Below are positions 35,693 to 44,865 of a DNA stretch of 64,000 nucleotides, piece by piece. Numbering within the stretch: the stretch's first letter is position 1; every line of letters begins with the position of its first letter. Source of the stretch: Methanofastidiosum sp. (GTDB lineage: Archaea > Methanobacteriota_B > Thermococci > Methanofastidiosales > Methanofastidiosaceae); assembly GCA_035362715.1 (NCBI GenBank), contig DAOSDU010000002.1:131698-195697 (forward strand), in the 5' to 3' direction. A program made the position numbers and the translations under genes. The notes beneath the pieces are model-generated. The model was not told the DNA's origin. It was given only the letters and a program-made list of their open reading frames with translations, and searched no databases.

Positions 35693-36337
35693 TTGAAAGA
35701 GGCTGTATTACGAGCAGTGAAGAAGGCAAAGGAAACTTCAAAGCCGAGAAACTTCACACAGTCAATGGAGATGAGTATAAATCTTCAAGGACTAGACATG
35801 AAAAAAACACAAAACCGAATCAAAGAAGACTTTGTTTTACCTAACGGAAGGGGCAAAGATGTGAAGATTGGGATCTTTGCTTCAGGGGATATGGCATTAA
35901 GAGCCAAAAAGGAAAACTTGTCTGTATTTGATCAAGAAGACATAGAAAAATTCGCAAAGGACAAAAAACTTGCAAAAAAAGTTGCAAATACTCACGATTT
36001 TTTCATAGCGCAAACAGATTTCATGACCTTAGTTGGAAAATCATTAGGTCCAATATTTGCGCCAAGAGGAAAAACACCTGCACCTTTGCCTCCAACTGCT
36101 TCGCTTGAACCTATATTAAATAAACTGAAAAAAACAGTTAAAATAAAAAGCTACAATCAGTCCGTCATTCATATGTTCGTTGGCTCCGAAAAAATGGACG
36201 ATGAGATGTTAGCGGAAAACATTACAGAAATTGTTAAGTTTTTTGAAAAGAAACTTGAGAAAGGATTCGATAACATAAAATCAATTTACATAAAAACTTC
36301 TATGGGGCCTGCAGTAAAGCTGGAGGATTTTAAATGA
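35693..36337 (+). CDS. rpl1: Ribosomal protein uL1
   Basis: 214-aa L1-stalk protein that binds 23S rRNA; in methanogens L1 can autoregulate by binding its own mRNA. The conserved GPIFAPRGKTPAPLP is near residue 118-132. TTG start at 35693 follows GGAGGAAT. Its stop overlaps the L10 start as ATGA. Confidence 0.94.
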   Translation: MKEAVLRAVKKAKETSKPRNFTQSMEMSINLQGLDMKKTQNRIKEDFVLPNGRGKDVKIGIFASGDMALRAKKENLSVFDQEDIEKFAKDKKLAKKVANTHDFFIAQTDFMTLVGKSLGPIFAPRGKTPAPLPPTASLEPILNKLKKTVKIKSYNQSVIHMFVGSEKMDDEMLAENITEIVKFFEKKLEKGFDNIKSIYIKTSMGPAVKLEDFK

Positions 36338-37344
36338 AGGGAAGAGTAGCAGTTAAAGGGGACGTAGCTGAATGGAAAGCAGAAGAAGTTAACTCCCTAA
36401 GAGATATGATTAAGTCTTCTCCTGTAGTAGGAGTTGTTGAACTTCAAGGGATACCTGCAAAACAGTTACAGAATATAAGGGAAGAACTAAGAGGCAAAGT
36501 TACTTTTAGAATGTCAAAAAATAAGTTAATGAAGATAGCTCTTGAAAAAACTGAAAAAGAATCCCTAATGGACCATATTAATGCAGGAGCAGCTTTCGTT
36601 TTTTCTAATGAAAATCCTTTTAGAATTTACCGACTTTTACAAAAATCAAAAGCACCAGCACCAGCAAAACCAGGTGACGTTGCAAAAAATGATATAATAA
36701 TCCCTCAAGGAAGTACAGGATTGCCACCAGGGCCACTTGTAAGTGAGCTTCAAACTCTTGGAGTCCCAGCTAAAATTGACAAGGGTACGATATCTATTGA
36801 AAGAGATGCAGTACTCGTAAAGCATGGAGAAATAATATCCAAGAAAATTAGTGACATTCTTTCTCAGCTTAAAATTGAACCAATGGAAGTTGGTGCAGAT
36901 TTGGCGGCTGCTTATGAAAATGGACTATTATTCAAAAGAGATGTTCTAACTATCGATGACGCCCAAACTAGAAATAACGTAATAAAGGCATTTTCAAATG
37001 CTTTGGCGCTATCCTTTGATAGAAGAATATTTACAAAACAAAGTGTAAAACTATTAATACAGCAAGGTGCACTTAAAACAAAATCCTTGGCAATTGGTGC
37101 AAATATAGTTTCTCCTGAGACTATTGGGCCAATAATGTCAAAGAGTGTTGCCCAAGCTCTCAGTCTATCCAAATTGTTAAATGGCGCTGCGTTGGACGAT
37201 GAACTTAAAAATAAGCTCAACGTATCTCAATCGTCAGCCCCTGCTGAGACAAAAGTAGTTGAACATAAGGTTGAAGAAAATAAAGATAATAAAGATAAAG
37301 ATGGGGAAGCCGGATTAGAAGGTCTAGGTGCCCTATTTGGTTAA
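36334..37344 (+). CDS. rpl10: Ribosomal protein uL10 (acidic stalk protein P0)
   Basis: 336-aa stalk base. An rRNA-binding domain and an archaeal insertion are followed by helices that bind L12 dimers. The tail is charged and ends GLEGLGALFG, the same factor-binding tail as L12. ATGA overlap with L1. Confidence 0.95.
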   Translation: MKGRVAVKGDVAEWKAEEVNSLRDMIKSSPVVGVVELQGIPAKQLQNIREELRGKVTFRMSKNKLMKIALEKTEKESLMDHINAGAAFVFSNENPFRIYRLLQKSKAPAPAKPGDVAKNDIIIPQGSTGLPPGPLVSELQTLGVPAKIDKGTISIERDAVLVKHGEIISKKISDILSQLKIEPMEVGADLAAAYENGLLFKRDVLTIDDAQTRNNVIKAFSNALALSFDRRIFTKQSVKLLIQQGALKTKSLAIGANIVSPETIGPIMSKSVAQALSLSKLLNGAALDDELKNKLNVSQSSAPAETKVVEHKVEENKDNKDKDGEAGLEGLGALFG

Positions 37345-37361
37345 TTAATGGAGGTGTGATT

Positions 37362-37670
37362 ATGGAATATGTATATGCTGCGATGATCCTTCATGAGGCT
37401 AAGAAGGAAATAAATGAAGCGAATTTAAACAGTGTTTTAAAAGCCGCTGGAGTAGCAGTCGATGAGGCCAGAATTAAAGCTCTTGTATCTTCATTGGAAG
37501 GTGTGGATATTGAGGATGCTATAAGCTCTGCTTCAATGCCAGTTGCTCAAGCACCTGTAGCTGCACCAGCAGCCGCTTCAGACCACAAAGCTTCTGAATC
37601 AAAGAAGGAAGAAAAGAAAGAAGAAGCAGAAGAATCGGCACTTGAAGGTTTAGGCGCTCTCTTCGGTTAA
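37362..37670 (+). CDS. rpl12: Ribosomal protein P1 (archaeal L12)
   Basis: 102-aa stalk protein. N-terminal dimerisation domain (MEYVYAAMILHEAKKEI), Ala/Pro hinge, and acidic tail ending ALEGLGALFG that recruits translation factors. ATG at 37362 follows GGAGGT by 6 nt; the in-frame GTG at 37356 is less likely. Overlaps the convergent rrmJ by 21 bp. Confidence 0.94.
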   Translation: MEYVYAAMILHEAKKEINEANLNSVLKAAGVAVDEARIKALVSSLEGVDIEDAISSASMPVAQAPVAAPAAASDHKASESKKEEKKEEAEESALEGLGALFG

Positions 37671-38279
37671 TTCTGTATCTTCTATTTTTAATTTTCTCTT
37701 TTTAAATCCTTTACATATGATGTAAGTTTCACGGCTTGCTGATCTTGATGACTCAGGCTTTGATATTTTAACGTAATAAAAATCATTTTTTATATCGTCT
37801 ACTAATTCTTTAGTATATTCTCCTTGAAATAATTTTATGAGTAGATTTCCTTTATATTGTAACAAATTCGTGGATAATTCTAAGGCTCTATAACAAAGAT
37901 CAATAGACTTTTCATGGTCTAAAGATCTAATCCCTGATGTGTTAGGGGCAAGGTCTGAAATAATGGCGTTAAATTCTTGTTTAATATCCTTAATCCTCTC
38001 TATAGTTGAACTATCAAATATATCTCCTTGGACAAAAAAAGAGTTGGGGAATTTTTCTTTCACGTTTTTCAAATCAACCCCCACTACTAACCCTGTATCT
38101 CCTACTAATGTTGATGCTATTTGCATCCATCCGCCGGGAGCAGCCCCTAGATCTAATACACTATACCCTTTCTTTATAATATTGAATTTTTTGTTAAGTT
38201 GAATAAGCTTAAAAGAGGCTCTGGACTTATAACCCTCTTTCTTGGCCATTCTGTGATACCCATCTTTCTGCTGATACAT
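37650..38279 (-). CDS. rrmJ: 23S rRNA 2'-O-ribose methyltransferase (RrmJ/FtsJ)
   Basis: About 209 aa. FtsJ-type enzyme with N-terminal YKSRASFKLIQLNKKF, SAM motif LDLGAAPGGW (about 43-52), and the catalytic K-D-K-E tetrad positions (SDLAPNTSG, LIKLFQGEY, KPESSRSAS). ATG at 38279, or TTG six nt upstream. A minus-strand AAAATATA element about 30 nt upstream predicts a leaderless message. Confidence 0.9.
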   Translation of the reverse strand: MYQQKDGYHRMAKKEGYKSRASFKLIQLNKKFNIIKKGYSVLDLGAAPGGWMQIASTLVGDTGLVVGVDLKNVKEKFPNSFFVQGDIFDSSTIERIKDIKQEFNAIISDLAPNTSGIRSLDHEKSIDLCYRALELSTNLLQYKGNLLIKLFQGEYTKELVDDIKNDFYYVKISKPESSRSASRETYIICKGFKKRKLKIEDTELTEESA

Positions 38280-38323
38280 AATCAATATTATATAAAAACT
38301 CTTTTAAATGTATATTTTCCCCT

Positions 38324-39790
38324 ATGACTGTGTCAAATTTGCTTGAATCTGCATCTTACTGGAATACAAAGGGCATAATTCTAGATAGGATGGGAAAGCA
38401 TAAAGATGCATTAGTCTGTTTTGAAAAGGCGAGGGCAATTGACCCTCATGATGCAGACGTCATAACTAACATTGGTATATCATTTGATAAACTAGGAAAA
38501 CCGGAAGAAGCCTTAAAATTCTATGATATGGCTCTTCAAAAAAATGAAGACACTAAGACTCTTTATAATAAAGGTATATCTCTGTCAAAAATTGGAAATT
38601 ATTCTGAAGCAATAAATTGTTTTAAAAAAGTTCTAAATGAAGAAAAGAATAATAAAAATGCAATCATAAATCTTGCTATTGCACTACAAAAAATGGATAG
38701 ACTAGATGAAGCCATTTCAATTCTAAAAGAGTGGGGGGAATTTGACTACATTTATACAAGAGCCCAGTTAATGCTTGAAAATGGGAAAAAACAGATTGAA
38801 GACTCAATAAATCTATTGCATATGTGTTTGAATGAGAATTCTGAAAGTATTCCTTCTCTTGAGAATATTTCTTATGCTCTAAAGATGCTAGGTATGGAAG
38901 GAGAATCCCTAAGATACTTAGAAAACGTTAGGCAGCTTTACTCTGAAAGAAGAAAAGTAGAAGATAAAATCAAAACTTTGAAAGAATTATTGGTGGATTC
39001 TTTATCTAATTATGAAAAAATAGGAGAAATTTTAATAACAAAAAAAGGATTAGGCAAAAATTATAATTTTTATAAAGATATCTTTGAAGGGCTTTATCAA
39101 GATATTCTATTCATCGATGAAGATCATTCCTCATTTTTGGATAATTATGGAAAAAGATCAATATCCTCCTCTAACGTATATATCAAAGAGCTTCTAGTCC
39201 GGATTAACAATTTAAGTGAAAGCCTCACCATATTGAAGCTTAAAATAGAAGAGGATATTGGTAGACCAAGTCTTAGATATATTTTTTATATATTGAACCC
39301 ATTAGAGCGGAAAAAAGAATCTGAAATTCAAGTATATTTAATTAATAATGGAGATATTGAAGCTTTTGACATATCTGTTTTAATAGAAAAAAACAAAGAT
39401 TTGAATATATCAAAAATTGAAGATAAAATAGACTCGCTCAAACCCATGGAATATAGGCCTTATACCATTAAGATTAAGCCTAAGAACGAAGGAATATTTG
39501 AGATTAATACTTTTTGTGATTATAGGGGAAATGAAGTCTATGAAACTAGAACTGTTTATCCCTTGGAAATACCATATTTGCCTGACGAGGACTCAATGTA
39601 TTTGATTTCTTATCTAAAAGTTTTAAGGCTGGATATGGATACAACCGCAGAGGAAATAAAACGCAGATGGAAAGAGCTTTCTAAATATTATCACCCCGAT
39701 ACAACCCAAGATGAAAAAGAAAAAATATTAAAAGAAGGCATTTTAAAAGAAATAAATGAAGCATATGAAGAATTGAAGAACTACTACTAG
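38324..39790 (+). CDS. TPR protein with C-terminal J-domain
   Basis: 488 aa. The N-terminal third holds about four tetratricopeptide repeats (residues 10-150). A helical middle follows, then a beta-sandwich-like segment (about 325-415, PLERKKESEIQVYLIN) resembling CARDB/NEW-type domains. The C-terminal 65 residues form a DnaJ-like domain with the HPD tripeptide at about 457-459 and helix I LKVLRLDMDTTAEEI. The HPD implies stimulation of an Hsp70 ATPase, with the TPRs selecting a client. The usual DnaJ order is N-terminal J, so this is a reversed architecture. No signal peptide. Confidence 0.75.
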   Translation: MTVSNLLESASYWNTKGIILDRMGKHKDALVCFEKARAIDPHDADVITNIGISFDKLGKPEEALKFYDMALQKNEDTKTLYNKGISLSKIGNYSEAINCFKKVLNEEKNNKNAIINLAIALQKMDRLDEAISILKEWGEFDYIYTRAQLMLENGKKQIEDSINLLHMCLNENSESIPSLENISYALKMLGMEGESLRYLENVRQLYSERRKVEDKIKTLKELLVDSLSNYEKIGEILITKKGLGKNYNFYKDIFEGLYQDILFIDEDHSSFLDNYGKRSISSSNVYIKELLVRINNLSESLTILKLKIEEDIGRPSLRYIFYILNPLERKKESEIQVYLINNGDIEAFDISVLIEKNKDLNISKIEDKIDSLKPMEYRPYTIKIKPKNEGIFEINTFCDYRGNEVYETRTVYPLEIPYLPDEDSMYLISYLKVLRLDMDTTAEEIKRRWKELSKYYHPDTTQDEKEKILKEGILKEINEAYEELKNYY

Positions 39791-39864
39791 ATTATCAATA
39801 TATCCTTCTTACAATATTCATAAAAAACAGCAAGATATAAAAATTAAGTAAAGAAATAAGGCAT

Positions 39865-40383
39865 ATGAAGAATAAAAAAAGTGTAATATTAGTATCGATA
39901 TTGATACTTCATCTCTTTTTCATAAATCCCGTAGTATCTGCAGATGTTCCAAGATCTTTTTTTGTGGACACAGCTAATGGTCAACCTCAATCAATAATAG
40001 TAGTTGGTAAAAATGCAGCTTCGATGGATTCGATTTCTGGAAGCTTAATTATTACAAAAATTCAAGCCGAAGCATACTATGAGGATCCCGCAAAAGGTTT
40101 ATTTAGGGTTAATATTTGGGATCGTGAGAAATTGATAACCTATGATGAATTACTAATGGAAGATGTCGCTAAAAAGAATAATCTTATACTTGTGGGCGGG
40201 CCCGTTGCAAATAGACTTGTAGCGAATCTAGTTAGAGAAGGTAAATCCAAAGTTGACTGGTATAATTCACAAGGGGAGACTGAATACATATCAAATGGTT
40301 TATACGAACGTGATGTGATTATTGTCGCAGGTGCAGACAGAGAAAAAACAAGGGCTGCAGTATTACAATTGATTAGTTCTTAA
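39865..40383 (+). CDS. Secreted S-layer-domain-like protein
   Basis: 172 aa: signal peptide (1-26, ending VVSA), then a segment resembling the outer domain of methanogen/Thermococcus S-layer proteins, with NLILVGGPVANRLVANLV (about 108-125) and DVIIVAGADREKTRAAV (about 150-166). No C-terminal anchor. Could be a small S-layer-associated or truncated surface protein. Function in the envelope is inferred. Confidence 0.6.
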   Translation: MKNKKSVILVSILILHLFFINPVVSADVPRSFFVDTANGQPQSIIVVGKNAASMDSISGSLIITKIQAEAYYEDPAKGLFRVNIWDREKLITYDELLMEDVAKKNNLILVGGPVANRLVANLVREGKSKVDWYNSQGETEYISNGLYERDVIIVAGADREKTRAAVLQLISS

Positions 40384-40450
40384 TCGCTCTATTCGAAATC
40401 AATATCTATATATAATTGTAAGAATCTCCATAGGAAATCAAGGGGTTATA

Positions 40451-40906
40451 ATGAAAGAAGTATTAGTGCTATATACCGGACAAAAATATAAATGCAAGCA
40501 ATGCGGAGAATGCTGCAGGGTTCGTGGAGTTCCACTAACTTTATTTGATATAGAAAGAATTGAAAAAAATACCGATAAAGAGTTCGCTTTGTACGATATT
40601 TCCAGAAAGAAATTCGTAATTGAAAAAAGAATTTGGGATAATGGTTGCGTATTTTTGGATGATAAAAATTGTACAATACATGAATATAAGCCCTTGATTT
40701 GTAGACTTTTCCCATTGGGAGTTTTTTATAAACCCATATCTGAATCAGATACTCCTTATATATTAAAAAATGGAGAAAAGGCATACATATATGTCGATAT
40801 CTCCTGCCCTGGAATTGGAAACGAAGGAGAACCTTTTGACATTGAAAAAATTTTAGAATTATGCCAGAAAATTAAAATTGAAATGGCTTATACATTAAAC
40901 TTGTAG
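40451..40906 (+). CDS. YkgJ-family cysteine cluster protein
   Basis: 151 aa with the family pattern CKQCGECCRVRG at residues 16-27, a central C(VF)LDDKNCTIHEYKPLICRLFP and a late Cys near 120. These cysteines probably bind Zn or an Fe-S cluster. Biochemical role unknown. AAGGGG ribosome site upstream. The Nip7-like gene starts 6 bp later. Confidence 0.8.
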   Translation: MKEVLVLYTGQKYKCKQCGECCRVRGVPLTLFDIERIEKNTDKEFALYDISRKKFVIEKRIWDNGCVFLDDKNCTIHEYKPLICRLFPLGVFYKPISESDTPYILKNGEKAYIYVDISCPGIGNEGEPFDIEKILELCQKIKIEMAYTLNL

Positions 40907-40912
40907 GTATTT

Positions 40913-41377
40913 ATGAGAATCGTAGAAGGAAAAAAACTGGATATTATAAAAAAAACTATTGAGAGCTATGGTGGAATCTTCGAGTTGCCTGCAAACAATA
41001 TATTATTGATAGTTGGCGATGAGGTATTTTTTGTTAACAAACTAATTTATGAAAAAGTATTAGATGAAAGAATAAACGAGAACTTAGTTTCTATGGGAAC
41101 ACAAATTGGTAAATTCCAAAAAAGCAATTTTTTATTGGGTTTAGAATGTCATTTAATAATAGCTCCTTCATCAAAAAAATCAAAATTGAATGAAAAAGGC
41201 GCTTCTTTATTCTTATATGGGCGGGATGTTTTTGTTAAGAATATGGTGAATCCACCAAAAAAAGGGTATACAATAGTTTCAAATATAAGAAATGAAGTGA
41301 TTGGCATTGGTAAATTTGATGGAAAGATGTTGAATAATGTTATTGATAGGGGGTCATACCTCCGAACTCTTGAATAA
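40913..41377 (+). CDS. Nip7-like pre-PUA/PUA RNA-binding protein
   Basis: 154 aa. The N-terminal pre-PUA domain (1-80) and C-terminal PUA domain (about 90-154; LFLYGRDVFVKNM and VIGIG) align in order with archaeal/eukaryal Nip7, a ribosome-biogenesis factor. Assignment is by pattern recognition. Probably in an operon with the YkgJ-like gene. Confidence 0.65.
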   Translation: MRIVEGKKLDIIKKTIESYGGIFELPANNILLIVGDEVFFVNKLIYEKVLDERINENLVSMGTQIGKFQKSNFLLGLECHLIIAPSSKKSKLNEKGASLFLYGRDVFVKNMVNPPKKGYTIVSNIRNEVIGIGKFDGKMLNNVIDRGSYLRTLE

Positions 41378-41468
41378 TGTTTAGTTTAAAACATACAATG
41401 TTAAATTTGTTACACTAAGGTCATCATATTTAAAAGGTATTTTTAATTTCTTCATTCGGTGATACTTA

Positions 41469-42386
41469 ATGGTAGTTAATATGAAAGGCAAGCATCTTGC
41501 TTCTTTACATGACCTTACGAAAGAAGAAATATGGCAAATTTTGAAAACCGCCGAAACTTTGAAGATTAAACAGAAAACCGGGGAACGACACGAATTATTG
41601 TACGGTAAAACTTTAGCAATGATATTCCAAAAACCATCAACGAGAACAAGGGTGTCTTTTGAAGTTGGAATGAAACAATTAGGGGGGCATGCTTTGTACT
41701 TATCCTCTACAGACCTCCAACTGGGGAGGGGGGAAACAGTAGGAGATACGGGAGCAGTTCTCGCTCGTTATTGCGATGGTATAATGGCAAGGGTATTTTC
41801 CCATGACAACATTATAGAACTATGCAAACATTCAACTGTTCCAGTTATAAATGGTCTATCCGACCTTTTACATCCATGTCAATGCTTGGCTGATTTAGAA
41901 ACAATTCTAGAAAAGAAACAAGAATTTAAAGGACTTAAATTAGCATTTGTCGGTGATGGAAACAACGTTTGTCATTCTCTAATGTTTGGATCTGCAAAAG
42001 TAGGGATGGATATGACTGTTGTCTGTCCAAAGGGTTACGAACCTGACAAACAAATTGAGAAAATGGCACTAGAAGACGGACTTAAACTTGAAATAACAAA
42101 CGACCCTAAAGGTGTTAAAGGCGCAGATGTAATTTACACAGATGTATGGGCAAGTATGGGTAAAGACAAAGAGCATGATGACAGAGTAAAAGTATTCAAA
42201 CCTTACCAGGTAAACGAAAAATTAGTTTCACAGGCTCAAGACGACTGTATAGTTATGCACTGCTTACCTGCGCACAGGGGAGAAGAAATAACTGACGAAG
42301 TAGTAGATGGCCCACATTCAGTCGTACTTGACCAAGCCGAGAACAGAAACCACGCACAAAAAGCCGTAATGGCACTTTTAATGTAA
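41469..42386 (+). CDS. argF: Ornithine carbamoyltransferase
   Basis: 305 aa. Transfers the carbamoyl group to ornithine to make citrulline (arginine biosynthesis). Carbamoyl-phosphate motif KPSTRTRVSFE (about 53-63), HPCQCLAD (about 136-143), and ornithine motif HCLPAHRGEE (about 264-273) are present. ATG at 41469 with GGTGAT 5 nt upstream. A strong terminator hairpin includes the stop codon. Confidence 0.94.
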   Translation: MVVNMKGKHLASLHDLTKEEIWQILKTAETLKIKQKTGERHELLYGKTLAMIFQKPSTRTRVSFEVGMKQLGGHALYLSSTDLQLGRGETVGDTGAVLARYCDGIMARVFSHDNIIELCKHSTVPVINGLSDLLHPCQCLADLETILEKKQEFKGLKLAFVGDGNNVCHSLMFGSAKVGMDMTVVCPKGYEPDKQIEKMALEDGLKLEITNDPKGVKGADVIYTDVWASMGKDKEHDDRVKVFKPYQVNEKLVSQAQDDCIVMHCLPAHRGEEITDEVVDGPHSVVLDQAENRNHAQKAVMALLM

Positions 42387-42416
42387 TAGATTATTAATCT
42401 ATTATTCTTTTTTTAT
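42384..42416 (+). terminator. Intrinsic-type terminator of argF
   Basis: TAATAGATT and AATCTATTA form a 9-bp stem with a 3-nt loop, followed immediately by a T-rich run (TTCTTTTTTTAT). The stem includes the argF stop codon. Archaea mainly terminate on the T-tract itself. Confidence 0.6.
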
Positions 42417-42517
42417 ATTAATTTTTTAGTTACACTTTCTATTATTCTAACTTAATAGCATTAAATACCTAGAAAAATATATAAACTCCTACAAGAAAAA
42501 CTGTAAAAGGGATACTC

Positions 42518-42748
42518 ATGAGGATTTCTAAATTATATGGGCTCGAATTGTATAATACAAAAGGCGAGTACATAGGCATAATTAATGATATTATTCTTGA
42601 AGTAAAAGAAGGAGTTGTCTTTGGACTAGCAGTTGGGCAAGAAAAAGGCATAGACAATATTGCAGTCGGATTCAAGGATGTTTCTGCTATCGGGGACATC
42701 GTTATTGTAAGGGCTAAGAAAGAAGATTCAGTAAAGCTTGGAATGTAA
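42518..42748 (+). CDS. PRC-barrel domain protein
   Basis: 76-aa single PRC-barrel domain (LYGLELYNTKGEYIGIINDIILE) of the small archaeal type, often proposed to bind RNA or act in cell division and RNA processing. Overlaps or precedes GGGP synthase by a few bases, so co-transcription is likely. Confidence 0.8.
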   Translation: MRISKLYGLELYNTKGEYIGIINDIILEVKEGVVFGLAVGQEKGIDNIAVGFKDVSAIGDIVIVRAKKEDSVKLGM

Positions 42749-42761
42749 AAGGGTGTTCAAA

Positions 42762-43496
42762 ATGACGGGCAAAATAGAGAAATATCTTTTAGATAAATTG
42801 CAAAAGGAAAAACTTCATTTTTCTTTAGTTGACCCAGATAGCTTCTCTATAGAAGAAGCAAAAAGCGCAGCTGCTATTTCCGAGGAGGCTGGAAGCGACG
42901 CGATATTAATAGGTGGTTCTACACATACTTTGGGCAATTATCTTGATATTTTGATAGAATCAATTAAAGCCAGTACAAAACTCCCTGTGATTATATTCCC
43001 CGGAGGTGTAGCCCAAGTATCACCCAAGGCAGATGCAATCCTTTTCATGTCTTATATGAATTCAAGAAATCCTTATTTTATTACAAAATCTCAAGCTCTC
43101 GGAAGTTTCCTAGTAAAAAAAACTGGAATCGAACCTATACCCACAGGTTACCTAGTAGTTGAACCAGGTGAAACTGTAGGGTGGATGGGAGAAGCTGATC
43201 TTATTCCTAGAAAAAAACCCCAAATAGCTGCTGCTTATTCACTAGCCGCACAGTATCTTGGGATGAGATTTGTTTATCTTGAAGCGGGATCAGGCGCTCC
43301 TGAAACAGTTACTCCTGAAATGGTGGGACTTGTAAAAAAGGTCATTGATATACCTTTAATTGTAGGGGGTGGAATAAGATCTCCAGAATCAGCAAAGAAA
43401 CTTGCTATGGCGGGAGCAGACATATTCGTAACTGGAACTATTATTGAAAAAGAAAAAGAAAAACTTTTTGACATAATAAAAGCCATAAAAAGTTAA
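42762..43496 (+). CDS. Geranylgeranylglyceryl phosphate synthase
   Basis: About 244-aa TIM-barrel prenyltransferase joining geranylgeranyl diphosphate to sn-glycerol-1-phosphate, the first ether bond of archaeal lipids. HFSLVDPD (about 21-28), IIFPGG, GYLVVEPG and VGGGIRSPESAK (phosphate site) are present. The ATG at 42762 follows GGGTG and is preferred over the TTG at 42738, which overlaps the previous gene. Partner of egsA at 22826. Its stop lies 4 bp from the 3' end of the convergent RNase P RNA. Confidence 0.93.
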   Translation: MTGKIEKYLLDKLQKEKLHFSLVDPDSFSIEEAKSAAAISEEAGSDAILIGGSTHTLGNYLDILIESIKASTKLPVIIFPGGVAQVSPKADAILFMSYMNSRNPYFITKSQALGSFLVKKTGIEPIPTGYLVVEPGETVGWMGEADLIPRKKPQIAAAYSLAAQYLGMRFVYLEAGSGAPETVTPEMVGLVKKVIDIPLIVGGGIRSPESAKKLAMAGADIFVTGTIIEKEKEKLFDIIKAIKS

Positions 43497-43499
43497 AGT

Positions 43500-43800
43500 G
43501 GGCGGATTATAGCCCATCTTTTGTAATATTGGCATTGAACTAAGCGACCTACCACAAACCTCAGACCAGGTTTCATCGGTTTTAGTTTGGCCTTGCACCA
43601 TGTGGGAAGGTATTCCACCGTTTCCTATGCCTTCTCAGTAGTTTTGGAATTTGTTGCCAAATTCCGTCTACATCATTTTCATCAGACAAAGGCCGTTTTT
43701 TTCTGTTCCTTTACCTTGGATTTCTCCAAGCATCTTTCGATGCCACATCCTGATCAGGTGGATGGAGCTTCCTCCCCTAAGGGAAGCCAATATTCCGCCC
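43500..43800 (-). ncRNA. rnpB: RNase P RNA (archaeal)
   Basis: About 300-nt catalytic RNA for tRNA 5' processing, read on the minus strand. The ends pair as a 7-bp P1 helix: 5' GGGCGGA (43800-43794) with 3' TCCGCCC (43506-43500). A GAGGAAGCTCC-type conserved region follows the 5' end, GGAACAGAAA (CR-IV-like) lies mid-molecule, and GGTGCAAGGCC follows. A minus-strand TATA (43825-43835) is about 28 nt from the inferred 5' end. Several ORFs of 70-76 codons here on both strands are therefore rejected. Exact ends need covariance-model alignment. Confidence 0.85.
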
Positions 43801-43824
43801 ACACAATAACTTAATAACGTTGAA

Positions 43825-43835
43825 GATATAAATTT
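43825..43835 (-). promoter_or_regulatory. TATA box of RNase P RNA
   Basis: Minus-strand AAATTTATATC positioned about 28 nt upstream of the RNA's inferred first base. It lies just ahead of the divergent glycosyltransferase start. Confidence 0.55.
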
Positions 43836-43839
43836 ATTC

Positions 43840-44865
43840 ATGAATATTCTGATGATTGGTGAATATCCTCCAAAAATTGGAGGTATTTCTACCCACATAT
43901 CTCAACTAAAAAAAGAATTAAATAAACTAGACCAAGATGTTTTTGTTTTAACTTATTCAAATTGCTTAGAAGAAAAAGTATATTCTACAAGATTACCTAA
44001 GAAGTTTAGGGGATTTTTTTTTATTATATTTGGTTTCTTCAAAGGCATCAGAATTATTAGAAAAAATAAAATTGATTTAATACATGCGCATTTTGCCACA
44101 ACTCCCGGACTACTAGGCCTTTTTTTGTCTGTTGTTACAAGGAGAAAAAGAATTTTAACAGTTCATGGTAGTGATATCAATGTTTACTTAAATCGAAGGA
44201 TTATGGGCCAAGTGGTAAGATTATTATTATCCAAGTATCTCGTTATTATTGCTGTATCTCCTGATTTAGCTGAAAAAATTACACATTTTTCTAAGGGAGA
44301 TGTAATTTCTATTCCCAACGGAGTTGACAATTTGAGATTTTTTTCTAATGTTTCTGAAAAAAAAGGGATAGGATTTATTGGGGCTTTGGTGAATGAGAAA
44401 AATCCTAGAGAATTTGTTGAGCTAATCAGAGAACTTCGGCAAAAAAGAATTGTTGAACCAGCATATATCATTGGCGATGGGTATCTAAGAAAAGAACTAG
44501 AAGAAATTTCCAATGGACTAAATATTAATTATTTAGGGGAAATAGTAAATACAGAAAAATACTTGAATAAATTTAAAGTAGTTGTTTCAACTTCAAAAAC
44601 TGAAGGATTTGGACTTTCTATTCTAGAGTCTATGGCATGTGGCGTTCCTGTAGTTTCACTTGTAAGTCCGGGCTCTGAATATCTATTAGGTGATTTGAAT
44701 TTGGTAGTCCAAGATAAGAATCAATTAGCAGAATTAGTAGCAAAAATAATATTAAATCCAGAAATTAGACTTGAACTTTCCAACAAGGTACTAGAAAAAT
44801 CTAAGTTATTTTCTTGGAAAAAGTGTGCTGAAGAGACCTTGGTCGTCTATAAAAAATTTATTTAA
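43840..44865 (+). CDS. Family 4 glycosyltransferase
   Basis: 341-aa GT-B retaining glycosyltransferase. The N-terminal GEYPPKIGGISTHI loop, HAHFATTPG, and the C-terminal donor site TEGFGLSILESMACGVPVV (about 248-266, the E-x7-E motif) are clear. Likely adds a sugar from a nucleotide donor to a surface glycan or glycolipid. Overlaps the convergent archaeosortase gene by 8 bp. Confidence 0.88.
   Translation: MNILMIGEYPPKIGGISTHISQLKKELNKLDQDVFVLTYSNCLEEKVYSTRLPKKFRGFFFIIFGFFKGIRIIRKNKIDLIHAHFATTPGLLGLFLSVVTRRKRILTVHGSDINVYLNRRIMGQVVRLLLSKYLVIIAVSPDLAEKITHFSKGDVISIPNGVDNLRFFSNVSEKKGIGFIGALVNEKNPREFVELIRELRQKRIVEPAYIIGDGYLRKELEEISNGLNINYLGEIVNTEKYLNKFKVVVSTSKTEGFGLSILESMACGVPVVSLVSPGSEYLLGDLNLVVQDKNQLAELVAKIILNPEIRLELSNKVLEKSKLFSWKKCAEETLVVYKKFI

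Noticed and set aside
43389..43898. Three ORFs of 70-76 codons on both strands around 43.4-43.9 kb
   Set aside because: They overlap the RNase P RNA and lack protein-like composition or ribosome sites.
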